A stretch of DNA of 64,000 nucleotides, taken from Paenibacillus algorifonticola. Lineage in GTDB: Bacteria; Bacillota; Bacilli; Paenibacillales; Paenibacillaceae. The translations under genes and the position numbers were made by a program. Where the stretch lies: NCBI RefSeq assembly GCF_000971975.1, contig NZ_KQ040780.1:662-64661 (forward strand). The letters run 5' to 3'. This document shows positions 8,901-17,487 of this stretch, piece after piece; positions within the stretch are counted from its first letter, which is position 1, and every line of letters begins with the position of its first letter. The notes under the pieces are model-generated. The model did no database searches. It was given only the letters and a program-made list of their open reading frames with translations, and was not told where the DNA came from.

Positions 8901-9643
8901 TTCCTGATCTCAGCAAACGTATCGATGGCTGGGTTAAAATTGATTGGGCTGCAATGAACTATTTCCACGAATATGATATTCAAATTGAGTTCTATCCTAA
9001 CACGCTGGTAGCAACAGCCGGCTCTGTAGCACCTGGTGTAGGCGATGTGGAAGTCATTGAAGAGAAAGATCCGAATGCAGGCAAAGATGATTTGAACGAG
9101 CCGGTTGTAACGGACTTCAAGGATATTCAAGGCCATTGGGCACAAGCGTCCATTGAAAAAGCGCTTGAGCTTGGTATCGTCAAAGGTTATTCCGATGGCA
9201 AATTCCGTCCGAATGGCGTCGTTACTCGCGCTGAATTTGCGGTTCTAATCAGCCGGGCTTTGAAGCTCACGGATGGCTCAACAAGTGCGACATTCAATGA
9301 CAGCAAGCTAATCCCGGCTTGGGCGAAGCCGCATATTGATCGAGCTGCGAAAGCGGGCTTAATCTCTGGCTATGCGAACGGAACGTTCCTTCCGAATAGA
9401 GAAATTACCCGTTCGGAGCTGGCGTCCATTATCGTAAGAGCAGCTAAGCTCGACATTGATGAGACGAACGAGCTGAACTTTGCAGACGCTGCCTCGATTC
9501 CGGACTGGGCGAAAAATGATATTGCCGCTGCTGTAAAAGCCGGCTATGTTCAAGGCAAAGGCGACAATAAGTTTGAGCCGCTTGCTAATGCAACAAGAGC
9601 AGAGGCATTGACGCTAATCATGAAGCTTCTGGAAATGAAATAA
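5969..9643 (+). CDS. Multi-NEAT haem-capture protein anchored by three SLH domains
   Basis: 1224 residues from TTG 5969, chosen because GAAGGAG lies upstream and the product then begins MKKPFKQAIAMLLSAV, a clean signal peptide. Order: NEAT1 (about 38-169; helix SVMNDY, haem motif YDNWY at 158-162); helical FIVAR-like spacer; degenerate NEAT-like module (about 350-477, no YxxxY); FIVAR-like spacer; NEAT (about 557-674; STMKDY, with YNADH in place of YxxxY); spacer; NEAT-like module without Tyr motif (about 750-870); a Gly/Thr/Pro linker; NEAT (about 897-1011; SVMQDY, YFHEY); then three SLH domains (about 1047-1224), the repeats that bind pyruvylated wall polymer. It resembles the known SLH-NEAT protein BslK of Bacillus anthracis in principle but has more modules. 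Probable surface haem collector feeding the IsdE-like transporter downstream. Confidence 0.9.
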   Translation: MKKPFKQAIAMLLSAVLLFSLVYIGPKTAEAAAEVTVPDGTYDVGFKYLYDGKESTSVMNDYAKAGTGKLIVENGKFYFENQWNNYTWFMHFSARNAGSPKAEINNNVPSNMEGYTSVTTRVVDNNPDSVVARMELSSILDKQDVLIHIIATGLPFVYDNWYNVQLKIDTTNVPIVPVGGGNENPSPVVDITQFNELIAVAQSVYESTYEGTGDGYYIPGSKLSLYNAIHVAKQTADSSPSSEQVTAGYSLLDTALRNYEAFKIVVSKTALVQAVEEASAFVATIKEFGAISGSADVRSAGEYPSDLKTAVSTSITTANTTISNVHATQTEVNAAAADLTSKIDDLKANELTQSTVNMSVLTDVTSSAQQSEWVDYFGKTATVLKSGNKLYANITINKSSEIDLSSLLYLRPAVDGSATFTGSTHNRTLGQVSRDVEKDTYVGQLEFNRSNTATTSGIVSFKFTPVATGVSQIVYLSFNKDELNALNVAIGKAKGLHKVISDSPLSGQNTDKLASLQAAIDLASPVAANKAAIKKDIAAAVAALQTALDLFKEGTFGILPFQVMHAAQNSLSTMKDYFVSPAEKVTIDGSTYVIFTVKSSSLVTAFKVKEDGVLVDTEIVSNDAASDTRVVKFKVNDLTALLDAQVHIFIPYVIDPRTGNPYNADHNIRLNFDAGDASVLNVDAAAAQAIHDAAVAGTAVGEYPAAAKEKLQTAINTAKTFASVAVVSKTQVTAAKASLEQAVTAFKAAKVLSDGTYKLVVKTLDGDLSGHLDEAGSLVVSGANHLVTFTPKVGVTVKKLVNNATNEEILPSTVTTGSNAGAALVNTLVMAAAATGTPVKFSVPNLSDTYTLILGVNGLAADLEYAVQFADIAVSTDGGTTPGTTPGTDLPPVVTPGQLADGNYFLQFEIKKYGTDNKSVMQDYVISPGLLKVSGGTKTFYMTLKQDKEITGLKFNNNSVSVESRDTVNNTRVVYFNVPDLSKRIDGWVKIDWAAMNYFHEYDIQIEFYPNTLVATAGSVAPGVGDVEVIEEKDPNAGKDDLNEPVVTDFKDIQGHWAQASIEKALELGIVKGYSDGKFRPNGVVTRAEFAVLISRALKLTDGSTSATFNDSKLIPAWAKPHIDRAAKAGLISGYANGTFLPNREITRSELASIIVRAAKLDIDETNELNFADAASIPDWAKNDIAAAVKAGYVQGKGDNKFEPLANATRAEALTLIMKLLEMK

Positions 9644-9722
9644 GCCGGATGCATGAACGCACAGGGAGATAAAAACCTTCCTTGCACGCAATGCTGCGGT
9701 TCATACACAAGTGAAGCAAAGC

Positions 9723-9756
9723 TGACAAGGATGCCGGGAGACCGGTATCCTTGTCA
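9723..9756 (+). promoter_or_regulatory. Strong intercistronic hairpin with GAGA tetraloop
   Basis: TGACAAGGATGCCGG pairs with CCGGTATCCTTGTCA (15 bp, one G-T) around a GNRA-type loop GAGA. No T run follows, so it is probably an mRNA processing or stability element separating the NEAT genes from the transporter genes. Confidence 0.6.
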
Positions 9757-9785
9757 TGTTCTTATGAAAGGAGTTAGATAAACGC

Positions 9786-10739
9786 ATGAATAAAGCTCTT
9801 GGCAAAATACTGGGGCTGATTGGATTGTTGGCGCTGCTGTTAATGGCCGCCTGTTCGGCTGGAGGAGCTGAGCCTGCGAAGGAGCAGCAGGGAGCAAGTC
9901 AGGCTGCACAGGCTGAGCAAGCGGAACAGGCGAAAAATACCGTAGAGCCGCCTTCCTCTCCTGTGGCAGAGCAGCGCGTCGTATCAACAACCGTCGCGAT
10001 TACGCAAATGCTGGATGCGCTTGAAGTCGAGCTTGTAGGCGTGCCGACCAGCTCAAAGACGCTGCCTGCCCGCTATAACAAAGTGACAAGGGTTGGCAAT
10101 CCAATGAGCCCAGATATGGAGCTCGTCAAATCGCTCAAGCCGACAGAAATTTTGTCGGTGACGACGCTGGAGTATGACCTGAAGCCGGTTTTTGAAGCGG
10201 CGGGGATGCAGGCTGATTTTCTAAACCTTACGAGTGTGGAAAGTATGAATAATGCTCTTAAAAAGCTGGGCGAGACGTACAATAAGCAAGCACAAGCGCA
10301 AGCTATCATCGATAAGTTCGAACAGAAGGTTGCAGAGATTCATACAGCTACCGCTGAAAAGAAAAAGCCAAGTGTATTGATTTTGCTAGGGGTGCCCGGC
10401 AGCTATCTTGTTGCGACTGAGCATTCGTACATCGGTGATCTGGTCCGGCTTGCAGGTGGCGTCAACATTGTACAGGGTGAAGAGGTAGAATATTTAGCCT
10501 CCAATACGGAATATTTGCAGCAGTCGAATCCGGATGTGATTTTGCGTGCCGCTCATGGCATGCCGGAGGAAGTTGTGAAAATGTTCGATAAGGAATTCCA
10601 GAAAAACGACATTTGGAAGCATTTCAGCGCCGTGCAAAATGGTCGTGTATACGATTTGGAGGAAGCGTTATTTGGTACAACGGGCAATTTGTATGCTGTA
10701 GACGCAATCGATACGTTAATGGGGATGCTGTACCCCTAG
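9786..10739 (+). CDS. isdE: IsdE-like haem-binding lipoprotein
   Basis: 317 residues with a lipoprotein signal (lipobox LMAAC) followed by a Gln/Ala/Glu-rich linker and a class III binding-protein fold. The segment VGNPMSPDMELVKSLKP and the later RAAHGMPEEV carry a Met and a His at places that fit the Met/His haem ligands known for Staphylococcus aureus IsdE. AAAGGAG precedes the ATG. It follows the SLH-NEAT gene after a hairpin and heads the second transporter set (permease, ATPase), so it probably takes haem from the NEAT proteins. Confidence 0.88.
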   Translation: MNKALGKILGLIGLLALLLMAACSAGGAEPAKEQQGASQAAQAEQAEQAKNTVEPPSSPVAEQRVVSTTVAITQMLDALEVELVGVPTSSKTLPARYNKVTRVGNPMSPDMELVKSLKPTEILSVTTLEYDLKPVFEAAGMQADFLNLTSVESMNNALKKLGETYNKQAQAQAIIDKFEQKVAEIHTATAEKKKPSVLILLGVPGSYLVATEHSYIGDLVRLAGGVNIVQGEEVEYLASNTEYLQQSNPDVILRAAHGMPEEVVKMFDKEFQKNDIWKHFSAVQNGRVYDLEEALFGTTGNLYAVDAIDTLMGMLYP

Positions 10740-10792
10740 GCGCAGATGACCGGGCGGTTTCGCTTGGGAACTTTTTATAAAGGACGTTGGTC

Positions 10793-11776
10793 ATGATTAA
10801 GAAGGTTGGCAGTTTTATTGTCGTTATCGCTCTGCTGGTAGCCGCTATCATTTATTCTGCTATGACCGGGAGCATTAAGGTAGGCATTTTGGATTTGGTA
10901 CAGGGCTTATTTTCAGGAACGAATGATCAAGTAGAGGTTATAAAAGATTTGCGATTTCCGCGTATCATTGTCTCCCTGCTTACAGGGGCGGCGCTCGCCG
11001 TTTCCGGCGTATTGCTCCAGGCCGTGATGAAAAATCCACTCGCAGATGCAGGCGTGATTGGGATATCATCCGGCGCAGGGCTAGTATCGCTGACCGTTGT
11101 GACGATTTTTCCAGGGCTGTTTTTCTGGATGCCGCTGTTTTCCTTTTTCGGCGGTGCGCTGGCCTGCTATCTCGTTTATGCGCTGTCCTGGAAGTCGGGG
11201 CTTAGCCCGCTGCGGCTCATTCTCGTAGGTATTGCTATTAATGCGACGTTTACAGGACTGGGGCAGTCGTTTAATTATCGCGGCAGCTATGCGGTTACGA
11301 GCGTCAATCAGGCGATTTCATCGATTTTCACAATGAAAACATGGACGGATGTGCAAATTATCGGGCTGTATGGCGTCGTTGGCCTGCTGCTGTCCTTGCT
11401 GCTGAGCTCATGGTGCAACATGCTAAGCTTGCAGGACAAAACGGCGAAAAACCTCGGGCTGCGGGTGACGCGGGCACGGCTGCTGATCTCAGTCGTAGCA
11501 GTGCTGCTCGCATCCGTAGCCACGGCAATTGGCGGCTTAATTGCTTTCGTCGGCCTGCTCGTTCCGCATATTGCGCGCACATTGGTTGGCTCCGATCATA
11601 AGGTGCTTATTCCGTTTTCTGCGCTGGGCGGCGCCTTGCTGATTTTAGCAGCGGATACGCTCGGACGGACGGTGCTGGCGCCGACGGAAATTCCGGCTTC
11701 GATCATTATGACGATTATTGGCGGGCCATTCCTCATCTTTATGCTTAGAAGGAGTGAGCGCGTTTATGGAAATTAA
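10793..11776 (+). CDS. isdF: FecCD-family haem ABC permease (IsdF-like)
   Basis: 327 residues; ATG 10793 follows AAAGGA with about 8-nt spacing and is preferred to TTG 10787. It shows the family motifs RFPRIIVSLLTGAALAVSG, NPLADAGVIG and GLIAFVGLLVPH, with about ten membrane helices. It lies 53 nt after the IsdE-like lipoprotein and overlaps the ATPase gene by 11 nt, completing a canonical binding protein-permease-ATPase set. The symbol is inferred from context rather than a distinguishing motif. Confidence 0.88.
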   Translation: MIKKVGSFIVVIALLVAAIIYSAMTGSIKVGILDLVQGLFSGTNDQVEVIKDLRFPRIIVSLLTGAALAVSGVLLQAVMKNPLADAGVIGISSGAGLVSLTVVTIFPGLFFWMPLFSFFGGALACYLVYALSWKSGLSPLRLILVGIAINATFTGLGQSFNYRGSYAVTSVNQAISSIFTMKTWTDVQIIGLYGVVGLLLSLLLSSWCNMLSLQDKTAKNLGLRVTRARLLISVVAVLLASVATAIGGLIAFVGLLVPHIARTLVGSDHKVLIPFSALGGALLILAADTLGRTVLAPTEIPASIIMTIIGGPFLIFMLRRSERVYGN

Positions 11777-12536
11777 ACAGGTGACATTCTCCTATGACAA
11801 AAAGACTGACCAGCTTAAAAACATCAGCGATAAAATTGAAATGGGGAAAATAACGACGATTATCGGCCCGAATGGCTGCGGCAAGTCGACGCTGCTCGGT
11901 ATTTTATCGCAGAACTATGCGCCTGCTCACGGTGAAGTGCTGCTCGATGGCAAGTCGCTGGCCCAAATCAAGCCAAAGGAGCTTGCTAAACAGCTCGCAG
12001 TCGTGCATCAGCAAAATGAGGCACCTTACGATTTGACGGTGGAGCGGCTGGTCAGCTATGGCCGGCTGCCGCATCGCAGCTTCCTCGGACAGGCGAATGA
12101 GGATGACGAGCGGGCGATTGAAGAGGCTCTGGCCTCGACCAACCTGCAGCAGAAGCGCAGTATGCGGCTCAATCAGCTGTCTGGCGGCGAGAAGCAGCGG
12201 GTATGGATCGCTATGGCACTGGCGCAAAAAACGCCGATATTGTTTCTAGATGAGCCGACGACCTTCCTCGATATGTATTACCAGATTGAAATATTGGAGC
12301 TGGTCAAGGCATTGAATCGGGAGCATGGCATGACCATCGTCATGGTATTGCATGACATTAACCAAGCGATCCGCTACAGTGACCGGATTGTCGTGATGAA
12401 AGCAGGAGAAATTGTAGCGAGCGGTACGCCGGAGGCTGTTATTACGAAGGAAATCGTTAAGGAAACGTATCAGGTTAATGTATTGCTTAAGCAAGAAAGC
12501 GATACGGGGCTTTATGTCGTACCGATCGGCATTTGA
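11766..12536 (+). CDS. Haem/iron ABC transporter ATPase
   Basis: 256 residues. The ATG at 11766 has AAGGAG about 11 nt upstream, inside the end of the permease gene. Walker A GPNGCGKST (about 36-44), signature LSGGE, Walker B ILFLDEP and the H-loop VLHD are all intact. Unlike the leftward ATPase it has the usual FecE length and no monooxygenase tail. Last gene of the rightward haem operon; an intrinsic terminator follows. Confidence 0.9.
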   Translation: MEIKQVTFSYDKKTDQLKNISDKIEMGKITTIIGPNGCGKSTLLGILSQNYAPAHGEVLLDGKSLAQIKPKELAKQLAVVHQQNEAPYDLTVERLVSYGRLPHRSFLGQANEDDERAIEEALASTNLQQKRSMRLNQLSGGEKQRVWIAMALAQKTPILFLDEPTTFLDMYYQIEILELVKALNREHGMTIVMVLHDINQAIRYSDRIVVMKAGEIVASGTPEAVITKEIVKETYQVNVLLKQESDTGLYVVPIGI

Positions 12537-12552
12537 GTTCGTAATAGAAAAG

Positions 12553-12604
12553 AAAGTCGACGATTCGTGCAGAGGGATGTGCGAGAGTCGGCTTTTATTT
12601 TTTT
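12553..12604 (+). terminator. Terminator of the rightward haem operon
   Basis: AAGTCGAC (12554-12561) pairs with GTCGGCTT (12587-12594), with further pairing of TCGTGCA and TGTGCGA inside, followed by a long T-rich tract. Confidence 0.75.
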
Positions 12605-12666
12605 TCGCTGGCTGTAGTGGTAGAATAAGAGGAACAAATCAAGATGAGATAGTGAGGAAAAAGCTT

Positions 12667-13653
12667 ATGATACGTTTTGGCATAATTGGCACCAATAAAA
12701 TTACAGATTCCTTTATTGAAGCGGCACTTGGGCTGGAGGACTTTTCCCTAGCAGCCGTGTATTCCCGAACGTCAGAGCGGGCGGCTGAATTTGCGAGCAA
12801 ATATAATGTTCCGCATACGTTTACGGATTTGGAGGAGATGGCAAAGAGCGATCTGGTGGACGCTGTATATATCGCAAGTCCCACCTCGCACCATGCTCAG
12901 CATGCGATCACCTGCATGAAGCATGGCAAGCATGTGCTTTGCGAGAAGCCCATTGCTTCAAATGCCCGAGAAATGCGGGAAATGATCGCAGCGGCCAAAG
13001 AAAATAATGTGCTGCTGATGGAGGCGATGAAATCGACGTTCGTGCCGAATTTTGCGGTTATTCGCGAGCATCTGCCTAAGCTAGGAGCAATTCGGGGTTA
13101 TTTTGCATCCTACTGTCAATATTCTTCGCGCTATGATGCGTACAAGGAAGGCAATGTCATGAATGCGTTCAAGCCGGAGTTTTCGAATGGCTCGCTGATG
13201 GACATTGGCATATATAGCGTTTACCCGCTGGTCTCATTGTTCGGCAAGCCGAATAAGGTAAAAGCAAGTGCCGTTATGCTGGAATCCGGTGTGGACGGGA
13301 AGGGCAGCCTGCTGCTGCAATATGATGGAATGGATGCGGCAGTACTGCACTCCAAAATTTCCAATTCCCAGCTTCCAGCGGAAATCCAAGGCGAAGCGGG
13401 CAATATGATCATTGAAAATATTAGCTATCCGAATCAGGTGCGCATCGAATACCGCAATGGCGAAGTGGAGGAGCTGACGGTGCCGCAGGCAGATAATGTG
13501 ATGGTGTATGAGGCTGAGGAGTTTATTCGGCTTATTCAAAGCGGCCAGCATGAATCAGACATTAATTCGCTTGCGAACTCGCTTACTGTACTTGAGGTGC
13601 TGGATGAGGCGCGCAGCCAGATCGGGCTTGTTTTCCCTGCAGATCGGCTATAA
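12667..13653 (+). CDS. Gfo/Idh/MocA-family NAD(P)-dependent oxidoreductase
   Basis: 328 residues. GAGG at about 12653 supports ATG 12667. The N-terminal Rossmann fold begins MIRFGIIGTNKITDSF, followed by YNVPHTFTDLEEM and YIASPTSHHAQHA; the conserved EKP motif (CEKPIASN) marks the catalytic Lys region. A typical alpha/beta oxidoreductase domain follows. Members act on sugars, polyols or related compounds; this substrate cannot be read from sequence. It stands alone after the haem operon terminator and probably has nothing to do with haem. Confidence 0.85.
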   Translation: MIRFGIIGTNKITDSFIEAALGLEDFSLAAVYSRTSERAAEFASKYNVPHTFTDLEEMAKSDLVDAVYIASPTSHHAQHAITCMKHGKHVLCEKPIASNAREMREMIAAAKENNVLLMEAMKSTFVPNFAVIREHLPKLGAIRGYFASYCQYSSRYDAYKEGNVMNAFKPEFSNGSLMDIGIYSVYPLVSLFGKPNKVKASAVMLESGVDGKGSLLLQYDGMDAAVLHSKISNSQLPAEIQGEAGNMIIENISYPNQVRIEYRNGEVEELTVPQADNVMVYEAEEFIRLIQSGQHESDINSLANSLTVLEVLDEARSQIGLVFPADRL

Positions 13654-13718
13654 TATGGATGCAAGGAAGTAAATGAAATGCAGAAACACCTATTTTATAG
13701 AGATAAAGGAGACTTGGA

Positions 13719-14954
13719 ATGAGCGATACATTAGCTGTTCAATTGGAGAAATATGCCGAGATAATTGTGAAAATAGGTGTGAATGTTCAGCAGGGGCAGG
13801 CGGTATTCGTAACGGGAGCGATTGAGGTGGCGCCACTAGTGCGTCTCGTCGCAGAGAAGGCTTATGCAGCTGGAGCAAGCAATGTACATATTGATTGGAC
13901 GGATGACCAGTTATCCAGATTGAAATATGAAAAAGCTGGCGCTGAAATTTTTGACCATTTCCCGCAATGGGAAACGGCGAAGCGCCAGGAGTTTGTTGAA
14001 AAAGGCGCCGTATTTATTTCGATCGTTTCCTCCAGCCCGGATCTGCTGAAGGGAATTGACCCGCAGCGTATTTCCAGCTACCAAAAGGCGGCAGGAGCAG
14101 GGTTGAAGGAGTTCCGTAGAGCGATTCAAGCGGACAAAGTGAGCTGGACGGTCGTTGCGGCAGCCGCCAAGGACTGGGCGAAGAAGGTGTTCCCGCAGGC
14201 TGAGGGCGAGCAAGCTGTCGAGCTGCTATGGGAAGCGATTTTTAAAGCAGTACGCCTGCATGCAGAAGATCCTGTTGCGGCTTGGCAGGAGCATAACGCT
14301 GCGCTGGGAAGCAAAGGCGAGGCGCTTAACAACTATCATTTTAAAAAGCTGCATTACACCGCTCCGGGCACAGATTTGACAATTGAGCTGCACGACAAGC
14401 ATCTTTGGGTTGCTGCCGGCAGTGAAAACGAGCAAAACGTTCCGTTTATGGCGAATATGCCGACGGAAGAAGTATTCACCGTGCCGCTGAAAACCGGCGT
14501 GAATGGTTATGTTTCCAGCACGAAGCCGCTAAGCTACGGCGGCAACATCATTGACCGCTTTAAGCTGACTTTCGAGAACGGTCGTATTGTGAAGGCCGAG
14601 GCGGAGGAAGGTGAAGCGATTTTGCAAAAGCTGATTGATACGGATGAGGGAGCGCGTTATTTGGGCGAGGTTGCTCTGGTGCCGCATCATTCCCCGATTT
14701 CGGAGTCCAACATTTTGTTCTATAATACGCTGTTTGATGAAAATGCTTCGAATCACTTGGCGATCGGCAGCGGCTATGCGTTCAATATTGAAGGCGGCAA
14801 AAAGATGTCGCCAGAGGAGCTGGAAGCAAACGGTGTTAATGCGAGCCTGACGCATAATGATTTCATGATTGGCTCTGCCGACATGGATATTGATGGCATT
14901 CAAGCCGACGGCACAGTCGTTCCGGTATTCCGTAAAGGCAACTGGGCGTTTTAA
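13719..14954 (+). CDS. M29-family aminopeptidase (AmpS/aminopeptidase T type)
   Basis: 411 residues, the normal length for this metallopeptidase family. Visible family regions include the N-terminal IVKIGVNVQQGQAVFV, GVNGYVSSTKPLSYGG, EVALVPHHSPIS, NILFYNTLFDENASNHLA and the closing SLTHNDFMIGS; the His, Glu and Asp residues of these segments are the expected metal ligands. AAAGGAGA lies before the ATG. It removes N-terminal residues from peptides in the cytoplasm. Monocistronic, with a terminator downstream. Confidence 0.92.
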   Translation: MSDTLAVQLEKYAEIIVKIGVNVQQGQAVFVTGAIEVAPLVRLVAEKAYAAGASNVHIDWTDDQLSRLKYEKAGAEIFDHFPQWETAKRQEFVEKGAVFISIVSSSPDLLKGIDPQRISSYQKAAGAGLKEFRRAIQADKVSWTVVAAAAKDWAKKVFPQAEGEQAVELLWEAIFKAVRLHAEDPVAAWQEHNAALGSKGEALNNYHFKKLHYTAPGTDLTIELHDKHLWVAAGSENEQNVPFMANMPTEEVFTVPLKTGVNGYVSSTKPLSYGGNIIDRFKLTFENGRIVKAEAEEGEAILQKLIDTDEGARYLGEVALVPHHSPISESNILFYNTLFDENASNHLAIGSGYAFNIEGGKKMSPEELEANGVNASLTHNDFMIGSADMDIDGIQADGTVVPVFRKGNWAF

Positions 14955-14967
14955 GGCGTGAAAAATA

Positions 14968-15009
14968 AACAGGCTCGGAGCTGCACGTTGCAGCTTCGGG
15001 CCTGTTTTT
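14968..15009. terminator. Bidirectional terminator between convergent genes
   Basis: AACAGGC...GGAGCTGCA pairs with TGCAGCTTC...GCCTGTT and ends in TTTTT. The mirror A tract lets it also serve the leftward dehydrogenase gene. Confidence 0.8.
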
Positions 15010-15061
15010 CGTTTTGCTACCTGATCCGCGCATGATAGCGGTTAGGTTACCCTGGCTGAGC

Positions 15062-16441
15062 CTAGTATAGCTTGCCTTGGCGGTACAGAACCGTTGACAG
15101 CTTCATCACCGAATGATTATAGCAATTTTGCCGCAGCGTGAAAGTGGCGCTAAAGAAGGAAGGCAAAATGGAGCCGAGTGTGCTTTGCATTTTCTCAAAC
15201 AGCATGCGATGAACCTGCTCCTCGGTCAAATATTGCGTTTCACGGCCTTGCAGCCACTCAAAATAAGAGACGATAACGCCGCCGGCATTGGCAAGAATGT
15301 CGGGAATAATAATAACGCCATTGTCGGAAAGCTTCTGGTCGGCTTCGCCGGTTATCGGCGCATTTGCTCCTTCGACGATGATCTTGGCTTTCACTTTATC
15401 TACGTTATCCTCGCGCACCTGTTCCTCCAACGCGGCCAGCACGAGCACATCAACATCCAGATACAGCACTTCTTCACGCTCGAAAATGTCGGCTTTGAGC
15501 TCCAGCTCAGCGAGCTCTTCCTTCGTCTTAGGCAAATCGCCTTGATGGCGATTGGCATAGTCAATCAGTGCCGGAATCGATAAGCCGTCGGCATTGTAAA
15601 GCGTGACATTGCGGTCGCTGACCGCTACGACTTTGTTGTTGAGATAGGTGCATTTATGCGCTTCCAGCGCGACGATGGAGCCGACATTACCGAAGCCTTG
15701 AACGGCGATGGAAAGCGGTTTTTCCGCCTGGGCGAGTACATTGGCAGCAAAAGGATTAGAGCTGTTGGTCAAATAGCCGCGATGCACTTTAATAAAATCA
15801 TGCAGCATGTAGCGGAACGTGAAATAGACGCCCTTGCCTGTCGCTTCTCGGCGTCCTAATGAGCCGCCGTTAATGACGCTTTTGCCGGTGAAGCTGCCGA
15901 GATACGGTTTGCCAGGATGAATATTTTTATACTCGGCCATCATCCAGTCCATTTCGCGTTCACCGGTTCCCATATCGGGGGCGGGAATATCTTTTTCCGG
16001 GCCGAGAATATCGGTAAAATATTGGACATATTTTTTGCATATAATGTATAGCTCTTTCGCTGAATAATGGCGCGGATTAATACCGACGCCGCCTTTGCCG
16101 CCCCCGAACGGAACGTCGTGAAGCGCATTTTTGAGTGTCATTAAGGCTGCCAGGTTGGTAACCTCTTCTTCATTTACGGACTCGTGGAAACGAATGCCGC
16201 CTTTGTATGGGCCAAGTGTATCGTTATGCTGGATACGGTAAGCCGGTATGCGAACGACGTCGCCATCATCCATCGTAATGCGTAAAAAAGCTTTATTCAC
16301 CTTGTTTGGCGTAGATAAAATAGCAGCTAAAGACAGGAAAGCCTGATCGCGATGTTTTCCCTGTAAATCAGATAAAAAGGAAGAGTCTCCCAATAATGCA
16401 TTTAAGGATTGCTGAACGATTGTGCCAGTTTGGTTTGCCAT
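15062..16441 (-). CDS. Glu/Leu/Phe/Val dehydrogenase, probably glutamate dehydrogenase
   Basis: 459 residues from ATG 16441, supported by GGAGGT 9 nt upstream; a longer reading has no ribosome site. The substrate domain carries GPYKGGIRFHESV and VPFGGGKGGVGI with the catalytic Lys, then PAPDMGTGEREMDWM and GGSLGRREATG. The nucleotide domain has IAVQGFGNVGS. It interconverts glutamate and 2-oxoglutarate using NAD(P). It is about 30 residues longer than Bacillus RocG/GudB, mainly through extra N- and C-terminal sequence, so leucine or phenylalanine dehydrogenase cannot be excluded, but the motifs fit glutamate best. Confidence 0.88.
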   Translation of the reverse strand: MANQTGTIVQQSLNALLGDSSFLSDLQGKHRDQAFLSLAAILSTPNKVNKAFLRITMDDGDVVRIPAYRIQHNDTLGPYKGGIRFHESVNEEEVTNLAALMTLKNALHDVPFGGGKGGVGINPRHYSAKELYIICKKYVQYFTDILGPEKDIPAPDMGTGEREMDWMMAEYKNIHPGKPYLGSFTGKSVINGGSLGRREATGKGVYFTFRYMLHDFIKVHRGYLTNSSNPFAANVLAQAEKPLSIAVQGFGNVGSIVALEAHKCTYLNNKVVAVSDRNVTLYNADGLSIPALIDYANRHQGDLPKTKEELAELELKADIFEREEVLYLDVDVLVLAALEEQVREDNVDKVKAKIIVEGANAPITGEADQKLSDNGVIIIPDILANAGGVIVSYFEWLQGRETQYLTEEQVHRMLFEKMQSTLGSILPSFFSATFTLRQNCYNHSVMKLSTVLYRQGKLY

Positions 16442-16704
16442 GTTTATTCGACCTCCAGTATGGGTAACGAAGATTGTGGTACATGGAGCCGGGTAAGGCA
16501 CCTACATCATTTTAACATAGCAAGGAGAGTAATCCAAAATGGAATATAGGTATTTCGTAATGAATATTATGTTTTTTAGTTCTTGAAGCCTATGTTACAA
16601 ATGGAAAATAATCCAAAAGTATGTTGAAATATGTCGCTTTCCTCGTTAACATGTACAGAGCAAGAGAATTTTTATTAGATAAATAGAGGGAGAAGTGAAA
16701 GGTC

Positions 16705-17001
16705 ATGGAACAACAGTATCAAAATCAGAATGGATATCAACAGCACAACCATCTGGCAGAGCCGGTAAGCTTTAAAGAGTGGATGATTACAATGCTGCTC
16801 TATGCTATTCCACTCGTAAACATTATTATGTTGTTCGTTTGGGCATTCGGTGGAAATACAAAAATCAGCAAGGCTAATTTTGCCAAGGCTGCATTGGTTT
16901 GGACAGCAATCGGTATCGTTTTGTCCATTCTGTGGATAGCAGTGTTTGGTGCTCTGGCATTTAACAGTGTGAATGAACTGAGCGAGATGAGCAGATCCTA
17001 A
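16705..17001 (+). CDS. Small two-helix membrane protein of unknown function
   Basis: 98 residues. A Gln/Asn/Tyr-rich start (MEQQYQNQNGYQQHN) is followed by two hydrophobic segments (about 28-47 and 61-82) separated by a short basic loop GGNTKISKANFAKA, and an acidic/polar tail. AAAGG precedes the ATG. The pattern resembles small Firmicute membrane proteins with a polar Q/N-rich head; I assign no function. It stands alone. Confidence 0.65.
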   Translation: MEQQYQNQNGYQQHNHLAEPVSFKEWMITMLLYAIPLVNIIMLFVWAFGGNTKISKANFAKAALVWTAIGIVLSILWIAVFGALAFNSVNELSEMSRS

Positions 17002-17186
17002 GCTTTCCAAGCAGGTAAAGAAGAGGCGCTTTAGCCTGCTGCAATGCGGCGAGGGGCGTCTTTTATTTTGCCCAAACGGGCGGGGTCTGCGATTAATCGG
17101 GCTTAGCGGCAGGATAGAGCCATAAGCAGATTAATGCTATAATAAACGACAATGAAAGGCTAACCATGGAAATAGAGGTGTTAAGG

Positions 17187-17465
17187 ATGGCGAAAAAAAA
17201 TCGACAGGCAGCTTCGCACGCGAGCAAGCCGAAAGCGGCCGCGGCGGATAGCCAGCAGGCGACCTTGAAGGATTTGCTGAGTGCTGATGTCCTAAGCAAG
17301 CTCAAGGAGCAGTCGAATGCACTGAAGGCAGCGGAGGAGCAGAAGAAGCAGGATGCCGCTCAGAAGGCGGATGAAGCGCGAAAGCAGGAGCAGAAGCGGC
17401 TGGAAAACGATATGGAGTATTTGCTGAACAACAGCAAGCCGGGCGACTGGAAAAAATACAAATAA
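17187..17465 (+). CDS. Small basic coiled-coil protein, YqkE-like (DUF3886)
   Basis: 92 residues from ATG 17187, which has AGAGGTG upstream. It opens MAKKNRQAASH, contains TLKDLLSADVLSKLKEQ, a long charged helix rich in Ala, Glu, Lys and Gln, and closes with DMEYLLNNSKPGDWKKYK. This order resembles Bacillus subtilis YqkE and DUF3886 relatives. Cytoplasmic; function unknown. Confidence 0.7.
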   Translation: MAKKNRQAASHASKPKAAAADSQQATLKDLLSADVLSKLKEQSNALKAAEEQKKQDAAQKADEARKQEQKRLENDMEYLLNNSKPGDWKKYK

Positions 17466-17487
17466 AGACGTATAGCGTTATTGCCTG

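Noticed and set aside
8528..9145. 205-codon antisense frame within the SLH-NEAT gene
   Set aside because: Product is Cys/Asn/Ile-rich without domain features; coding strand is certain.
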